Part shown: positions 1 through 7,163 of the stretch, in pieces
How the letters are laid out: each line of letters starts with the position of its first letter
How positions within the stretch are numbered: the first letter of the stretch is position 1
Source: Phenylobacterium sp.
GTDB lineage: Bacteria > Pseudomonadota > Alphaproteobacteria > Caulobacterales > Caulobacteraceae
DNA length: 19,150 nucleotides
Direction: 5' to 3'
Assembly: GCA_019264505.1 (NCBI GenBank)
Contig: JAHUZY010000299.1
Location: 1-19,150 of the forward strand
The notes under the pieces: generated by a model
Seen by the model: only the letters and a program-made list of their open reading frames with translations
Databases searched by the model: none
What the model was told of the DNA's origin: nothing
Made by a program: the position numbers and the translations under genes

Positions 1-549
1 CCCTTGCGGCGGCGAGTCTGACTCACGCTGGCTGCCGGTGAGGGAGGCCGGTGGCGATGGGCAAGCCGCTGCCGGTGGATCTTCGGGAGCGGGTGGTGGG
101 GGCGGTCGACGAGGGGCAGTCGCGCCGCAAGGAGGCCGAGCGGTTCGGAGTCAGCATCTCCAGCGCGATCCGCTGGACCAGCCTGCGGCGGCGGACGGGC
201 GAGGTGCAGCCCAAGCGCCAGGGGCGACAAGCGCTCGGGAAGGATCGAGGCGCATAGGCCGCTGATCCTGTCGCTGGTGGCGGCCAAGGCCGACATCACC
301 CTGGCGGAGTTGCGCACGGCGCTCGCCGAGCGGGGCATTGCCGTGGCGATCTCCACGCTCTGGCGGTTCTTTGAGCGTCACCGGATCACGCTCAAAAGAA
401 GACCGGGCATGCTCCGAAAAGCCGCCGCCCGCACCGTCGCCGCCCTCGAACGCGCCATCGTCGAGGCCATCGACACCTTCACCCCCACCGAGTGGGCCAA
501 CTACTTCGCCGCCGCCGGATACGATGCGACGTGATCGGAATCTGCTCTA
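1..549 (+). mobile_element. IS630-family insertion sequence remnant, internally deleted
   Basis: This stretch is the residue of an IS630-family element. It holds the 5' part and extreme 3' part of the transposase gene, followed by an end-like sequence GGAATCTGCTCTAG at about 536-549. IS630 elements insert at TA dinucleotides, and the TA at 548-549 would fit the right-hand boundary. I cannot see a matching left inverted repeat in bases 1-56, so the left end is either lost or outside the window. The remnant abuts the stop codon of the enoyl-CoA hydratase-like gene on the other strand. Family assignment comes from the recognisable transposase ends. The exact boundaries are inferred. Confidence 0.75.
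57..534 (+). pseudogene. IS630-family transposase, frameshifted and lacking the DDE core
   Basis: The ATG at 57 opens an N-terminal helix-turn-helix region of IS630 transposases (GKPLPVDLRERVV..., then AERFGVSISSAIRW). The frame breaks in the G4 run at 221-224. Removing one G joins it to the continuation GDKRSGRIEAHRPLIL in the second frame. That frame carries the second helical region (ADITLAELRTALAERG, STLWRFFERH) and then passes abruptly, near base 405, into the family's usual C-terminus (MLRKAAARTV, then FTPTEWANYFAAAGYD). About 150 codons remain where an intact enzyme has roughly 340. The whole catalytic DDE domain is missing, so this cannot encode an active transposase. Confidence 0.8.
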
Positions 550-1290
550 GGCGGGTGGGCGCTTTGTGAACTGCCTGATTCGATCGACCATGTCCGGTCC
601 TGCGCCCTGGCTTCGATAAACCTCGTGCGCCAAGCCGGCCGGCTGTGACAGGCCATCGGTTTCGGTCAGCAGCCGCTTGTTCGCGGCATGGCTGAATGAC
701 GAGTTGGTGAGAATTTCAGAGGTGAGGCTGTCCACGGCCGCTTCGAACTCAGCATCGGTCACGCACGCGTTGGCGAGGCCGATGGCCTCGGCTTGCCGTC
801 CTGAATAGGTACGGCAGGTGAACATCATCTCGCGTGCCTTGTAGGTTCCCACCCGGCGCGGTAGCCGCTGGCTGAGGCCCCAGACCGGCGTCAAGGCCCA
901 TTTGGCGTGGGTGTCGGCGAATTTGGCGGATTCGGCCGCAAGAATGATGTCGCCAGCCAGGGCAAGCTCCAGGGCGCCGGTGTAGCAATGGCCGTGCACA
1001 GCGCAGACGACCGGCGAGGTAAGCTCGGCGAGGCGTTGGATGACATGCGACTGATAGTTAGGCCGGGGAAGTTTCTCGCCCTCGGCGATGTCGCCGAGAT
1101 CGTGGCCCGCCGAGAAGCACCGCCCGGCGCCGCGCAGCACGACGACGCCAACCGGCGCCGCCTCCAGGTCGGCAACGTGGGCCTCGAGCGCCTTGAACAG
1201 ATCGACATTCAGCGCGTTGAGCTTGTCCGGCCGGTTCAGCGTCAGCTGGCAGACGCCGTCCAGGTCAGAGCGGAGCACGAGATCATCCAT
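547..1290 (-). CDS. Enoyl-CoA hydratase/isomerase (crotonase) family protein
   Basis: A 247-residue crotonase-fold protein, close to the usual 250-260. It starts at ATG 1290. Family members bind acyl-CoA thioesters and stabilise an enolate through an oxyanion hole. Visible signatures are the N-terminal LTLNRPDKLNALN, the oxyanion-hole segment RCFSAGHDL (about 57-65) and the core AVHGHCYTGALELALAGDI (about 97-115). E108 matches the first catalytic Glu of classical hydratases. The second Glu, normally in a QPE motif, is replaced by H128 (FADTHAKWAL), so simple hydratase activity is doubtful. An isomerase, hydrolase or another crotonase reaction is possible. It is the last gene of a minus-strand set, 48 bases after the MBL hydrolase gene. 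Its TAG stop lies exactly at the IS630 remnant's TA boundary, so the C-terminus may be native or slightly trimmed. Confidence 0.85.
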   Translation of the reverse strand: MDDLVLRSDLDGVCQLTLNRPDKLNALNVDLFKALEAHVADLEAAPVGVVVLRGAGRCFSAGHDLGDIAEGEKLPRPNYQSHVIQRLAELTSPVVCAVHGHCYTGALELALAGDIILAAESAKFADTHAKWALTPVWGLSQRLPRRVGTYKAREMMFTCRTYSGRQAEAIGLANACVTDAEFEAAVDSLTSEILTNSSFSHAANKRLLTETDGLSQPAGLAHEVYRSQGAGPDMVDRIRQFTKRPPA

Positions 1291-1338
1291 TGAGTTCTAT
1301 CCGATGTTCTTTTTCAAGGTTGTCGTCCTCTCCCGAAG

Positions 1339-2220
1339 TCAGGCAGCGGGGGCGTCCATCGCCTCGGCGTCGAAGCGGAACCCGGCGCCCTCCCGCATTA
1401 TGTATCCCGCCGTCGGCGCCGCGTAGTGAGTGCCGATCACCAGAATGGGTTTGTCGGCCCATTCGGCGAACAGTCGCGCGCGCGTCGCCGCCGCCGCTCT
1501 CGGATCGCTGTCGAAGGGCGGCGACCAATGCGGATGGGCCATCTGGCACGGATGGTGGCTCATGTCGCCGGTGATGACCGCCGATTCACCGTTGGACTCG
1601 GTCATCACACTGACATGGCCAGGCGTATGTCCGGTGCTGGGCGTGAGCCGGAGGTGGGGCGAGATGCGGTGATCCATTTCGACGAACTCGGCGAGCCCCG
1701 CGTCGAGGATGGGCTGTACCGAGTCCGACAGGATCGTTTGCTGTTCCTCGTCGCCTTCTGTGCTCCAGTGGGCGAATTCGGTCTTGCCGAACAGGTAGCG
1801 GGCATTTGGAAACGTCGGAACCCATGCGCCGTCCTCAAGCTTGGTGTTCCAGCCCACATGATCCACATGCAGGTGGGTGCAGATCACGGCATCGACACTC
1901 TCCTGCGACCAGCCGACCTCGGCCATGGACTGCAGGAAGCCGGTGGCCAACGGCTGTCCACGCAGAATGGACCGGGGTCGATCGTTTCCGATGCAGGTAT
2001 CCACCACCAGCCGTAGGCCCGGCGCATCCACCAGCAGCGCGTGGATGGACAGCAGCAGCTGATCCTGCTCGTTGACGAAATTCGGGTACAACCACGGGAT
2101 GGCTCGCAACGCCTCGGGCGTCGCTTCAGCCAGAAAGGGGGCGGCTCGATTGTATGGGATCGGAATCTGGAGTTCCACGATCCGGGTGATCTTCACCGCC
2201 CCAACTTGCCAACTCAGCAT
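1339..2220 (-). CDS. Metallo-beta-lactamase-fold hydrolase
   Basis: A 293-residue cytoplasmic MBL-fold protein with no signal peptide. The zinc motif HxHxDH is complete (THLHVDHVGWN, H116, H118, D120, H121). Further ligands follow in order: GHTPGH (H198 and H202), the bridging Asp in TGDMSHHP (D219), and the C-terminal His in GTHYAAP (about 264). The family includes lactonases, thioesterases and other hydrolases, and the substrate cannot be told from sequence. ATG 2220 is supported by GGGAGG a few bases upstream. It lies between an acyl-CoA dehydrogenase (130 bases upstream) and a crotonase (48 bases downstream) on the same strand, so a hydrolytic step in an acyl-CoA or ring-cleavage pathway is a reasonable inference. 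Confidence 0.85.
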   Translation of the reverse strand: MLSWQVGAVKITRIVELQIPIPYNRAAPFLAEATPEALRAIPWLYPNFVNEQDQLLLSIHALLVDAPGLRLVVDTCIGNDRPRSILRGQPLATGFLQSMAEVGWSQESVDAVICTHLHVDHVGWNTKLEDGAWVPTFPNARYLFGKTEFAHWSTEGDEEQQTILSDSVQPILDAGLAEFVEMDHRISPHLRLTPSTGHTPGHVSVMTESNGESAVITGDMSHHPCQMAHPHWSPPFDSDPRAAAATRARLFAEWADKPILVIGTHYAAPTAGYIMREGAGFRFDAEAMDAPAA

Positions 2221-2349
2221 CGCGGCCTCCCTTTGGTCATGGTCGTGGACCGCATCGCGGCGGAAGAAATCGACGCTGAAAAATTGTCCAACCGCAGCTG
2301 ACGCTTAAGCCTCTGCTCGCCGCTCGCGGATTCTGCCACGCTCACTCGC

Positions 2350-3552
2350 TCAGTTGACTGCGGACAGATCGGGCAACCCCAGGATCCGCTTGGAGATGAT
2401 GTTATTCTGCACTTCCTGGCTGCCGCCATAGATCGTGCTAGCCTTACCGCCCAGCCAGCCGCGCACGGCGTCCAGCTCCGCGGGGGTGAAATCCTCGCCC
2501 GCCCAGCCTAGGCCCTGGTGACCCATGATCTCGAGCGTCAGTTCGGCCCGGTCCTGAGTCCAGCGGGTGCCGGCGTTCTTCATGATCGAGGTCGCCGCCG
2601 ACGGGCCGGCGTTGCCCTTGGCTTCCGCCATCGCCCGCATCGCCGTCTGCTGGAAGGCGCGCCCGTCCATCTCGTTTGAAACGATCCGGGTCCGCAGGTC
2701 GCTGTCGGCCAGGCGACCGTGCGCGTCGACGCCGACATAGGCCTTGGCGAGATCTGGAAGGGCCGCAGTGCCGCCGAGGGCGTTTCCCATACTCGAAATG
2801 CTGGAGCGCTCGTGCTGCAGGAGCCGCTTTCCGATTGTCCAGCCGGCGTTCAGGGGACCCACCAGATCCTTCTTCTCGGCGCGCGCGTCCGTCAGAAAGG
2901 TTTCGCAAAACGGCGAGCTGCCGGCGATCAGCTTGATCGGCCGCACTTCGACGCCTGGCTGGCGCATGGTGAAGAGCACGAAGGAGATGCCTTCATGCTT
3001 CTTCGTGGGATCGCTTCGAACAAGACAGAAGCACCAGTCAGCCCATTGGGCACCCGATGTCCAAATCTTCTGGCCGTTGATCCGATAGTGGTCGCCCATG
3101 TCCTCGCATCGCGTCTGCAGGGAGGCCAGATCAGAGCCGGCCCCGGGCTCGGAGTAGCCTTGGCACCACTGAACTTCGCCGCGGCAGATCGGCGGAATGT
3201 GCTCCAGCTTCTGTTCTTCAGTGCCGTACTCGAGCAAGGTCGGTCCGAACATCATGACGCCCATTCCCCCGATCGGGTTGTAGGCTCCAGCGCGCGAAAA
3301 TTCCTGGTGGATAACTCGGGCGTGGGCCGAAGAAAGCCCCGCACCGCCGTATTCGGCAGGCCACGTCGGCGTCCCCCAACCCTTTCCGCCGACCGCCTTG
3401 CGCCAGGCGACCTGTTCCTCGGTCGGCTGCAGACGCTCTTCAAGCCCGGTCGGATTGCTCAGACCCTTCAAGTCCGAAGGGAAGTTGACTTCGACCCAGG
3501 CCCGCACGTCCTGACGAAAGGCCTCGATAGTCTGATCTGCGGCGTCAGCCAT
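2350..3552 (-). CDS. Acyl-CoA dehydrogenase family protein
   Basis: A 400-residue FAD-dependent acyl-CoA dehydrogenase, full length for the family. It would introduce a trans double bond in an acyl-CoA and pass electrons to ETF. The order is an N-terminal helical domain (to about 125), the middle beta domain with CQGYSEPGAGSDLASL and the flavin/substrate segment INGQKIWTSGAQWADW, then the C-terminal helical domain ending in IYGGSQEVQNNIISKRILGL. That last motif is IYGG rather than the IYEG of medium-chain enzymes, as in many FadE-like paralogues, so the catalytic base is probably elsewhere. I chose ATG 3552 (MADAADQTIEAF) over an in-frame start at 3612. GGAG sits 8 bases before it, and the extra 20 residues look non-coding. 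It follows the broken amidohydrolase by 78 bases and is probably co-transcribed with the MBL and crotonase genes. Confidence 0.9.
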   Translation of the reverse strand: MADAADQTIEAFRQDVRAWVEVNFPSDLKGLSNPTGLEERLQPTEEQVAWRKAVGGKGWGTPTWPAEYGGAGLSSAHARVIHQEFSRAGAYNPIGGMGVMMFGPTLLEYGTEEQKLEHIPPICRGEVQWCQGYSEPGAGSDLASLQTRCEDMGDHYRINGQKIWTSGAQWADWCFCLVRSDPTKKHEGISFVLFTMRQPGVEVRPIKLIAGSSPFCETFLTDARAEKKDLVGPLNAGWTIGKRLLQHERSSISSMGNALGGTAALPDLAKAYVGVDAHGRLADSDLRTRIVSNEMDGRAFQQTAMRAMAEAKGNAGPSAATSIMKNAGTRWTQDRAELTLEIMGHQGLGWAGEDFTPAELDAVRGWLGGKASTIYGGSQEVQNNIISKRILGLPDLSAVN

Positions 3553-3630
3553 TACAAAAACTCCATTGTTTGAAGAGACGCGATCAGTTTCCAACTTGGC
3601 TAGAACGGCCACGTTTAGATTACGTAGTTA

Positions 3631-4061
3631 TCAGAAGGCGCTCCTGTATGGTTCCGCCACGTTGTCGTGGCAGATCCAGTTCCATTCCTGCTCGCCCAAG
3701 CCCTTGGTGTGCTCTTCGAGCATGGTCTGCGACAAGGGGCAGGTTGAATCGGAACACGGGAAATCGTTCGCCCACATCAGTCGCCGGGCATTGCACATGT
3801 CCTTCATCCTGAACGCCACCCAGCCATTCTGGCAGCCGCGAATGCGCCGCGCGCCGTGATCTGCAGTGGGTCTTTGCCGGCGGCGACGACCGGCCCCGTT
3901 GGCATCGGCGAGGCTAGTCCTTCGATAACAAAGGCATCGCCGATCTTGTCGAGCCGCTCCATCCGCGGTGCTCGATCACGAAACTTCGGATCGATGTAGT
4001 CGACGTAGCAATGTTGCGGCTCGGTAATGTGGGAGTCAGCGGATATGGGCTTCTTCATCAT
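3631..4061 (-). pseudogene. Amidohydrolase-2 family (metal-dependent TIM-barrel) gene, internally deleted
   Basis: The N-terminal part starts at ATG 4061 or 4058, preceded by GGATAAAG. It reads MKKPISADSHITEP, then DYIDPKFRDRAPRMER and GKDPLQITARGAF, the typical opening of amidohydrolase-2 proteins with the first metal-binding DSH. Near base 3825-3845 the sequence jumps, with a change of frame, to the family's C-terminus: WVAFRMKDM, RRLMWANDFP, LSQTMLEEHTKGL, and WICHDNVAEPY before the stop. About 140 codons remain of a usual 340-400, so the barrel centre is gone. The C-terminal part also shows substitutions at normally conserved spots (DFPCSDSTCP where DFPHSDSTWP is usual). It was presumably the first gene of the operon with the acyl-CoA dehydrogenase. 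Such enzymes often act as decarboxylases or hydrolases in aromatic or CoA-thioester catabolism. Confidence 0.75.
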
Positions 4062-4658
4062 CTTTATCCAAGCCCGCGTCGTTTCAGGGAAGCGTCCTCG
4101 CCGCGCCTGCGCTTGTGCGCGCGCAGCATTGACGGATGGCCGCCGCTTCTTGCTGTCTGGTCCAAGCGCGGTCGCTTGGCGATCACCCATCGTGTACGAT
4201 CGCAAAATATATATCTGTTAGCCCGAAACTACTATGTATTAAATGACATGGTGAGCTTGGCCGCCCTCCGCGGGTCCCGTGCTCACCGCCGGTCGCGACG
4301 GGCCAACTTGCCATATATGGGGGTATGCCGGCTTGCCGGGACGAACGCCTGCGAGGGGCCTTCAAAGAGAGGGTGGTTTGCAAGATGGCTCGACCTGCAG
4401 GGTTTCGCCCCAGGGGCCGGACGACCACGCCACCAAACACTCACGCTTCGTTTTGGCCATTTCAACAACCGACCAAAACTCTCAGTGCTGATCCTCATCA
4501 TGAGGTCATTTATCGTATTGCGACTTACGAGAATGACGTGTACCAGCCATCAGCCGATGAGGCTCGCACGGTATTCGGCTTTTCGTCTCTGAGAGCACGC
4601 ACTGCGGCCCCATCCTGCCCAAAGCTCCAGCCTACCTCCCGGGGCCCAGGGCAGCTTA
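4062..4658. other. Intergenic stretch without a convincing gene
   Basis: No open frame here has a recognisable domain or a good start. The AT-rich part at about 4200-4250 could hold the promoter of the minus-strand catabolic operon. Two modest inverted repeats are visible: GGTGAGC (about 4251) with GCTCACC (about 4282), and GTTTTGG with CCAAAAC (about 4451-4481). A plus-strand frame around 4485-4585 has protein-like composition (EVIYRIATYENDVYQPSADE) but no homology I recognise. It could be a gene fragment. The stretch ends in a strong plus-strand terminator, so a small RNA is possible but unproven. Confidence 0.4.
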
Positions 4659-4695
4659 GGCGGCGCGGAAGACCGGCCGTGCCGCCCTTTTTTTT
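4659..4695 (+). terminator. Rho-independent terminator, plus strand, orphan
   Basis: A 10-bp GC-rich stem pairs GGCGGCGCGG (4659-4668) with CCGTGCCGCC (4677-4686) and contains one G-T pair. The loop is 8 bases. One C and then eight T (4688-4695) follow. This is a textbook intrinsic terminator for plus-strand transcription. No plus-strand gene is recognised upstream, so what it terminates is unknown. Confidence 0.7.
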
Positions 4696-4749
4696 GGCAG
4701 GTGTGCAATGGTCTATCCGCGCCTCACGGTTCGCGAAATTGCATTCGGC

Positions 4750-4813
4750 TCTGAGAGGCTGTTTGGAAAAGGCGTGAGCGGGGATTCCGCTTCGTCGTGG
4801 TCTGTGATTCAAG
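4750..4813. mobile_element. Probable IS end fragment abutting truncated lptG
   Basis: The truncated lptG reading frame stops at the junction TAG, and immediately outside it (minus strand) comes CTTGAATCACAGACCACG, then AAGCGGA. TGAATCACAG followed within a few bases by AAGCGGA also occurs just outside the truncated acsR at 12487-12510, in the mirrored orientation. That is what two inverted ends of the same IS type would look like. The TA at the junction (normal lptG would continue with a tyrosine TA-Y codon) fits an element with a TA target. No transposase is left here. The family is not determined; IS5-like is a guess. Confidence 0.4.
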
Positions 4814-4963
4814 CTAGGCGACGCCGCCCAGCCCCAGGCCGCGCTCAAGGATCTCCGGGGTGGCGTCGAGCAATTCCAGCACCTGCAGGATGCCCAGCAG
4901 GATGGCGGCGGCGGCCAGGATGCGCGTGCCGACGATCGACAGGATGTAGGCGTAGAGCTTCAC
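4814..4963 (-). pseudogene. lptG: LptG-type permease, truncated after 49 codons
   Basis: A GTG start at 4963 overlaps the lptF stop by four bases (GTGA), the usual coupling of lptF and lptG. The frame reads KLYAYILSIVGTRIL, AAAAILLGILQVLELLDATP and EILERGLGLGGVA, then TAG. This is the N-terminal cytoplasmic segment and first transmembrane helix of LptG/YjgQ permeases, which normally have about 360 residues. After the last Ala codon the sequence no longer resembles lptG, and the stop is formed at the junction with a probable IS end. The fragment cannot make a transporter. A frame shared with lptF and a clean break point to insertion rather than gradual decay. Confidence 0.8.
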
Positions 4964-6186
4964 GAGGCCTGGACCCGCGCATCCCGCGCCGCCATCGCCC
5001 GGGTGATCCTGTCCCCGGCCGTGCCGATCAACCGGCTGATGGGCGTCTCGCCGGGCCTGTTCCGGCTGCCCAGGAACATCCAGACGCCAAACCCGGTGAA
5101 CAGAGCGAAGGGCGTCCAGATCCCGAAGAAGGCCGGGACGACCCCGCTTTCGGCCAGGGACTGGCCAAGCTGCAGGGCGTGCTGGAAGGCCAGCAGCAGA
5201 ATGCCGGCGAAGACCAGGCCCGGCGTGCGCCGTCCCCGCTTGGTCGCCAGGCCGAGGGGAAAGGCGATCAGCGGCAGGAAGGGCAGGAAGGCGGCCCGCG
5301 CCAGCCGGCCGTAGAGCTCCGACAGCAGGGTGCTGCGGGGCAGGACGCTGTCGCCGGACCCCGCCAGGCGGGCCAGCTCGCCCAGGGTCAGTTCGCGTTC
5401 ATCGCCGCCGCGGGCGCGGAGCAGTTCGGTGGCGCCGGCCAGGGGGGCGGTGGTGCTGAAACTGTCGAAATCCAGGATGTCATAGACCCCGTCCGTCCCC
5501 TCCAGGATGCGCCGGCCGTTCTGGAGGTTGAGGGTCACATTCAACCGGTCCTGGGACACCTGCAGGTCGGCCGTGGTGGCGGTGATCACCTCTTCGCGGC
5601 CGGTCGGCGTCAGCCGGCGTATGAACAGCCCCTCCAGCCGCTGACCCTGGGGGTCAGCCCGGTCGGCGGTCATGATCAGACGATCCTCGGTGACGAAGGC
5701 GCCCGCCTGCAGTTCGCCGTTCCAGCCGGCGTTGGCCGCCGCGTGCATCACCGCCCGATAGGCGTAGCGGCTGTAGGGCTGCATGTAGCCGAACACGATC
5801 AGGCTGACCAAGGTGAGCGCCAGGCCCAGGCAGATGAAGGGGGTGGCTAGCCGGGGGAGGGACACGCCGCTGGCCAGCAGGGCGTCGATCTCCGACCCGT
5901 CGCTCAGCCGCGTGATGACAATGAACAGCGCGACGAAGAAGGCCACCGGCAGGGCGAGGCCAAAATAGTGAGGCACCAGCTGGCCGGTCAGCTGCACCAC
6001 GAAGCCGAAACGATCGCTGCTCTGGGCCAGCAGGTCGAGAAGGCGCAGCGCCCGTTCGAGCAGGAGGGCGATCAGGGTCACGGCCAGGCAGCCCAGCATC
6101 GGGCCTGCCGTCAGCCGCAGGACGTAGCGGTCGAGCAGGGGCAGACCGAACGTAAAGGTGGGCTTGGGCGTCAGAGCCGTGGTCAC
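4960..6186 (-). CDS. lptF: LptF/LptG family permease (LptF-like)
   Basis: A 408-residue inner-membrane permease of the LptF/LptG (YjgP/YjgQ) family. In the lipopolysaccharide transporter, LptF and LptG form the membrane dimer that LptB2 drives to pass lipid to LptC. Visible are the N-terminal DRYVLRLTAGPMLGCL with helix 1, helices at about 50-75, 85-115 and 125-150, a periplasmic jellyroll-like middle (about 165-290, rich in beta motifs such as LNVTLNLQNGRRILEG), and two to three C-terminal helices after RLARAAFLPFLPLIAFPLGL. Start choice: GTG 6186 gives a GTGA overlap with the HIT gene, mirroring the lptF-lptG junction. GTG 6198 is an alternative. The partner lptG is truncated. Upstream is a HIT gene, not pepA as is common for the main LPS locus, so this may be a second, specialised pair. 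It sits beside sphingolipid genes. Confidence 0.88.
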   Translation of the reverse strand: MTTALTPKPTFTFGLPLLDRYVLRLTAGPMLGCLAVTLIALLLERALRLLDLLAQSSDRFGFVVQLTGQLVPHYFGLALPVAFFVALFIVITRLSDGSEIDALLASGVSLPRLATPFICLGLALTLVSLIVFGYMQPYSRYAYRAVMHAAANAGWNGELQAGAFVTEDRLIMTADRADPQGQRLEGLFIRRLTPTGREEVITATTADLQVSQDRLNVTLNLQNGRRILEGTDGVYDILDFDSFSTTAPLAGATELLRARGGDERELTLGELARLAGSGDSVLPRSTLLSELYGRLARAAFLPFLPLIAFPLGLATKRGRRTPGLVFAGILLLAFQHALQLGQSLAESGVVPAFFGIWTPFALFTGFGVWMFLGSRNRPGETPISRLIGTAGDRITRAMAARDARVQAS

Positions 6187-6620
6187 GCCGCGCGCCACTC
6201 GCGCCGCCAGGCCTCGGCCAGCGCCGCAAGACCTTCGGGACTGAGCGCCACGGCCGACGCCAGGTTGGGCTGGCCCGGCCAGCCGGCGTCGGCGAAGGTC
6301 TCGCCCGCGTGTTCACGCACGCCCTCGTACCGGGGAATCACGTGGAAATGTACATCGGGATCGACCATCATGAGCATCAGATAGTTGATCTTGGCGTAGT
6401 CCACAGTCTGGCGCAGAAGACGCTCAATCCCGCGGACCGCCACCTGCAGATCTTCAAAGGCCTGGCCGCTCAGATCTGAAAATGCCTGGACGGGCTCCTT
6501 GCACACAAGGACGAGAGACCCAAATGTAGGCTGCTTGGGGCGCACCAGCAACAGCCAATGGTCAGTCTCACCCACCATCGAGTGGGGATAGCCAAAGTTT
6601 ACCGCGGTCGCATTGCTCAT
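6183..6620 (-). CDS. HIT family protein
   Basis: A 145-residue histidine-triad family protein, a class of nucleotide hydrolases and transferases acting on AMP-linked or dinucleoside substrates. The motif region reads MVDPDVHFHVIPRY (about 85-98). The middle nucleophilic His and the third His of HxHxH are kept (H91, H93), while the first position is Asp (D89), as in some HIT subgroups. I chose ATG 6620 (MSNATAVNFGYP), with an AGGG-type ribosome site upstream. An in-frame start at 6665 would add 15 unlikely residues. The gene overlaps lptF by four bases and is divergent from the DUF2141 gene with 63 bases between, so 6621-6683 must hold promoters for both directions. Its role in this lipid locus is unknown. 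Confidence 0.85.
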   Translation of the reverse strand: MSNATAVNFGYPHSMVGETDHWLLLVRPKQPTFGSLVLVCKEPVQAFSDLSGQAFEDLQVAVRGIERLLRQTVDYAKINYLMLMMVDPDVHFHVIPRYEGVREHAGETFADAGWPGQPNLASAVALSPEGLAALAEAWRREWRAA

Positions 6621-6683
6621 GAAGCACCCTGCTGATCGGGCGCCATCCGCCGTCGGCGCAAACATAGGGGGTCGTCACAGCCC

Positions 6684-7157
6684 ATGAAAGTCCGAACAGC
6701 CCTTGCGGGCCTTGCCTTCGTCGTGTCGCTCGGGGTCGCTGCGCCCAGCCTGGCGGCCGACCAATGCGTGGGCCGTGAAGGGCCGCACAAGGTCTCGGTG
6801 GCGGTCACCGGCGTGAGCCCGATCAAGGGGGAGGTGGCGGTCACCCTCTATCCCGACAACCCCCGCCGGTTCCTGGCGCCCAAGGGCAAGCTGCTGCGCG
6901 CACGGGTGAAGGCGACGCCGCGGATGACCGAGGTCTGTTTCTGGGTTCCCGAGCCGGCCTACTACGCCATCGCCATCTATCACGACGTCAACAGTGATCA
7001 TGACTTCAACCGGACGATCATCGGCATGCCGGCGGAGGGGTTCGGGTTTTCCAACAATGCGCCGACCCGCGTCGGCCTTCCGTCCTTTGAGAGCGTGCGG
7101 TTCCGCGCCGGACCAGGCACCACCCAGGTCCCCATCTCCATGCGCTATCAGCGCTAG
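6684..7157 (+). CDS. DUF2141 domain secreted protein
   Basis: A 157-residue protein with a clear Sec signal peptide (MKVRTALAGLAFVVSLGVAA, cleavage likely near ALA at 23-25). The mature part matches DUF2141: VSVAVTGVSPIKGEVAVTLY near the start, then AIAIYHDVNSDHDFNR and GMPAEGFGFSNNAP, with a conserved Asp-rich HDVNSDHDF stretch that could bind a cation. It probably acts in the periplasm and its biochemical function is not known. It is the first plus-strand gene of the lipid block and directly precedes the truncated lipid kinase and the nucleotidyltransferase. The spacing suggests one transcript. Only 6 bases separate its stop from the remains of the kinase, whose 5' part is missing. Confidence 0.85.
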   Translation: MKVRTALAGLAFVVSLGVAAPSLAADQCVGREGPHKVSVAVTGVSPIKGEVAVTLYPDNPRRFLAPKGKLLRARVKATPRMTEVCFWVPEPAYYAIAIYHDVNSDHDFNRTIIGMPAEGFGFSNNAPTRVGLPSFESVRFRAGPGTTQVPISMRYQR

Positions 7158-7163
7158 AGACTG

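Noticed and set aside
2719..3573. 284-codon plus-strand open frame
   Set aside because: It is antisense to the acyl-CoA dehydrogenase, which is full length with all family motifs.
4250..4700. RNase P RNA, tmRNA, SRP RNA or 6S RNA
   Set aside because: The terminator prompted a look, but none of the conserved sequence blocks of these RNAs that I know is present.
4325..4777. 150-codon plus-strand open frame across the spacer
   Set aside because: One short part looks protein-like, but the frame runs through the terminator hairpin and the suspected IS end, and has no good ribosome site.
4708..5850. 380-codon plus-strand open frame
   Set aside because: It is antisense to lptF, of low-complexity shadow composition, and matches no domain I know.
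6184..6198. Longer lptF start at GTG 6198
   Set aside because: It is not excluded, but neither start has a strong ribosome site, and GTG 6186 gives the same GTGA overlap as the lptF-lptG junction.
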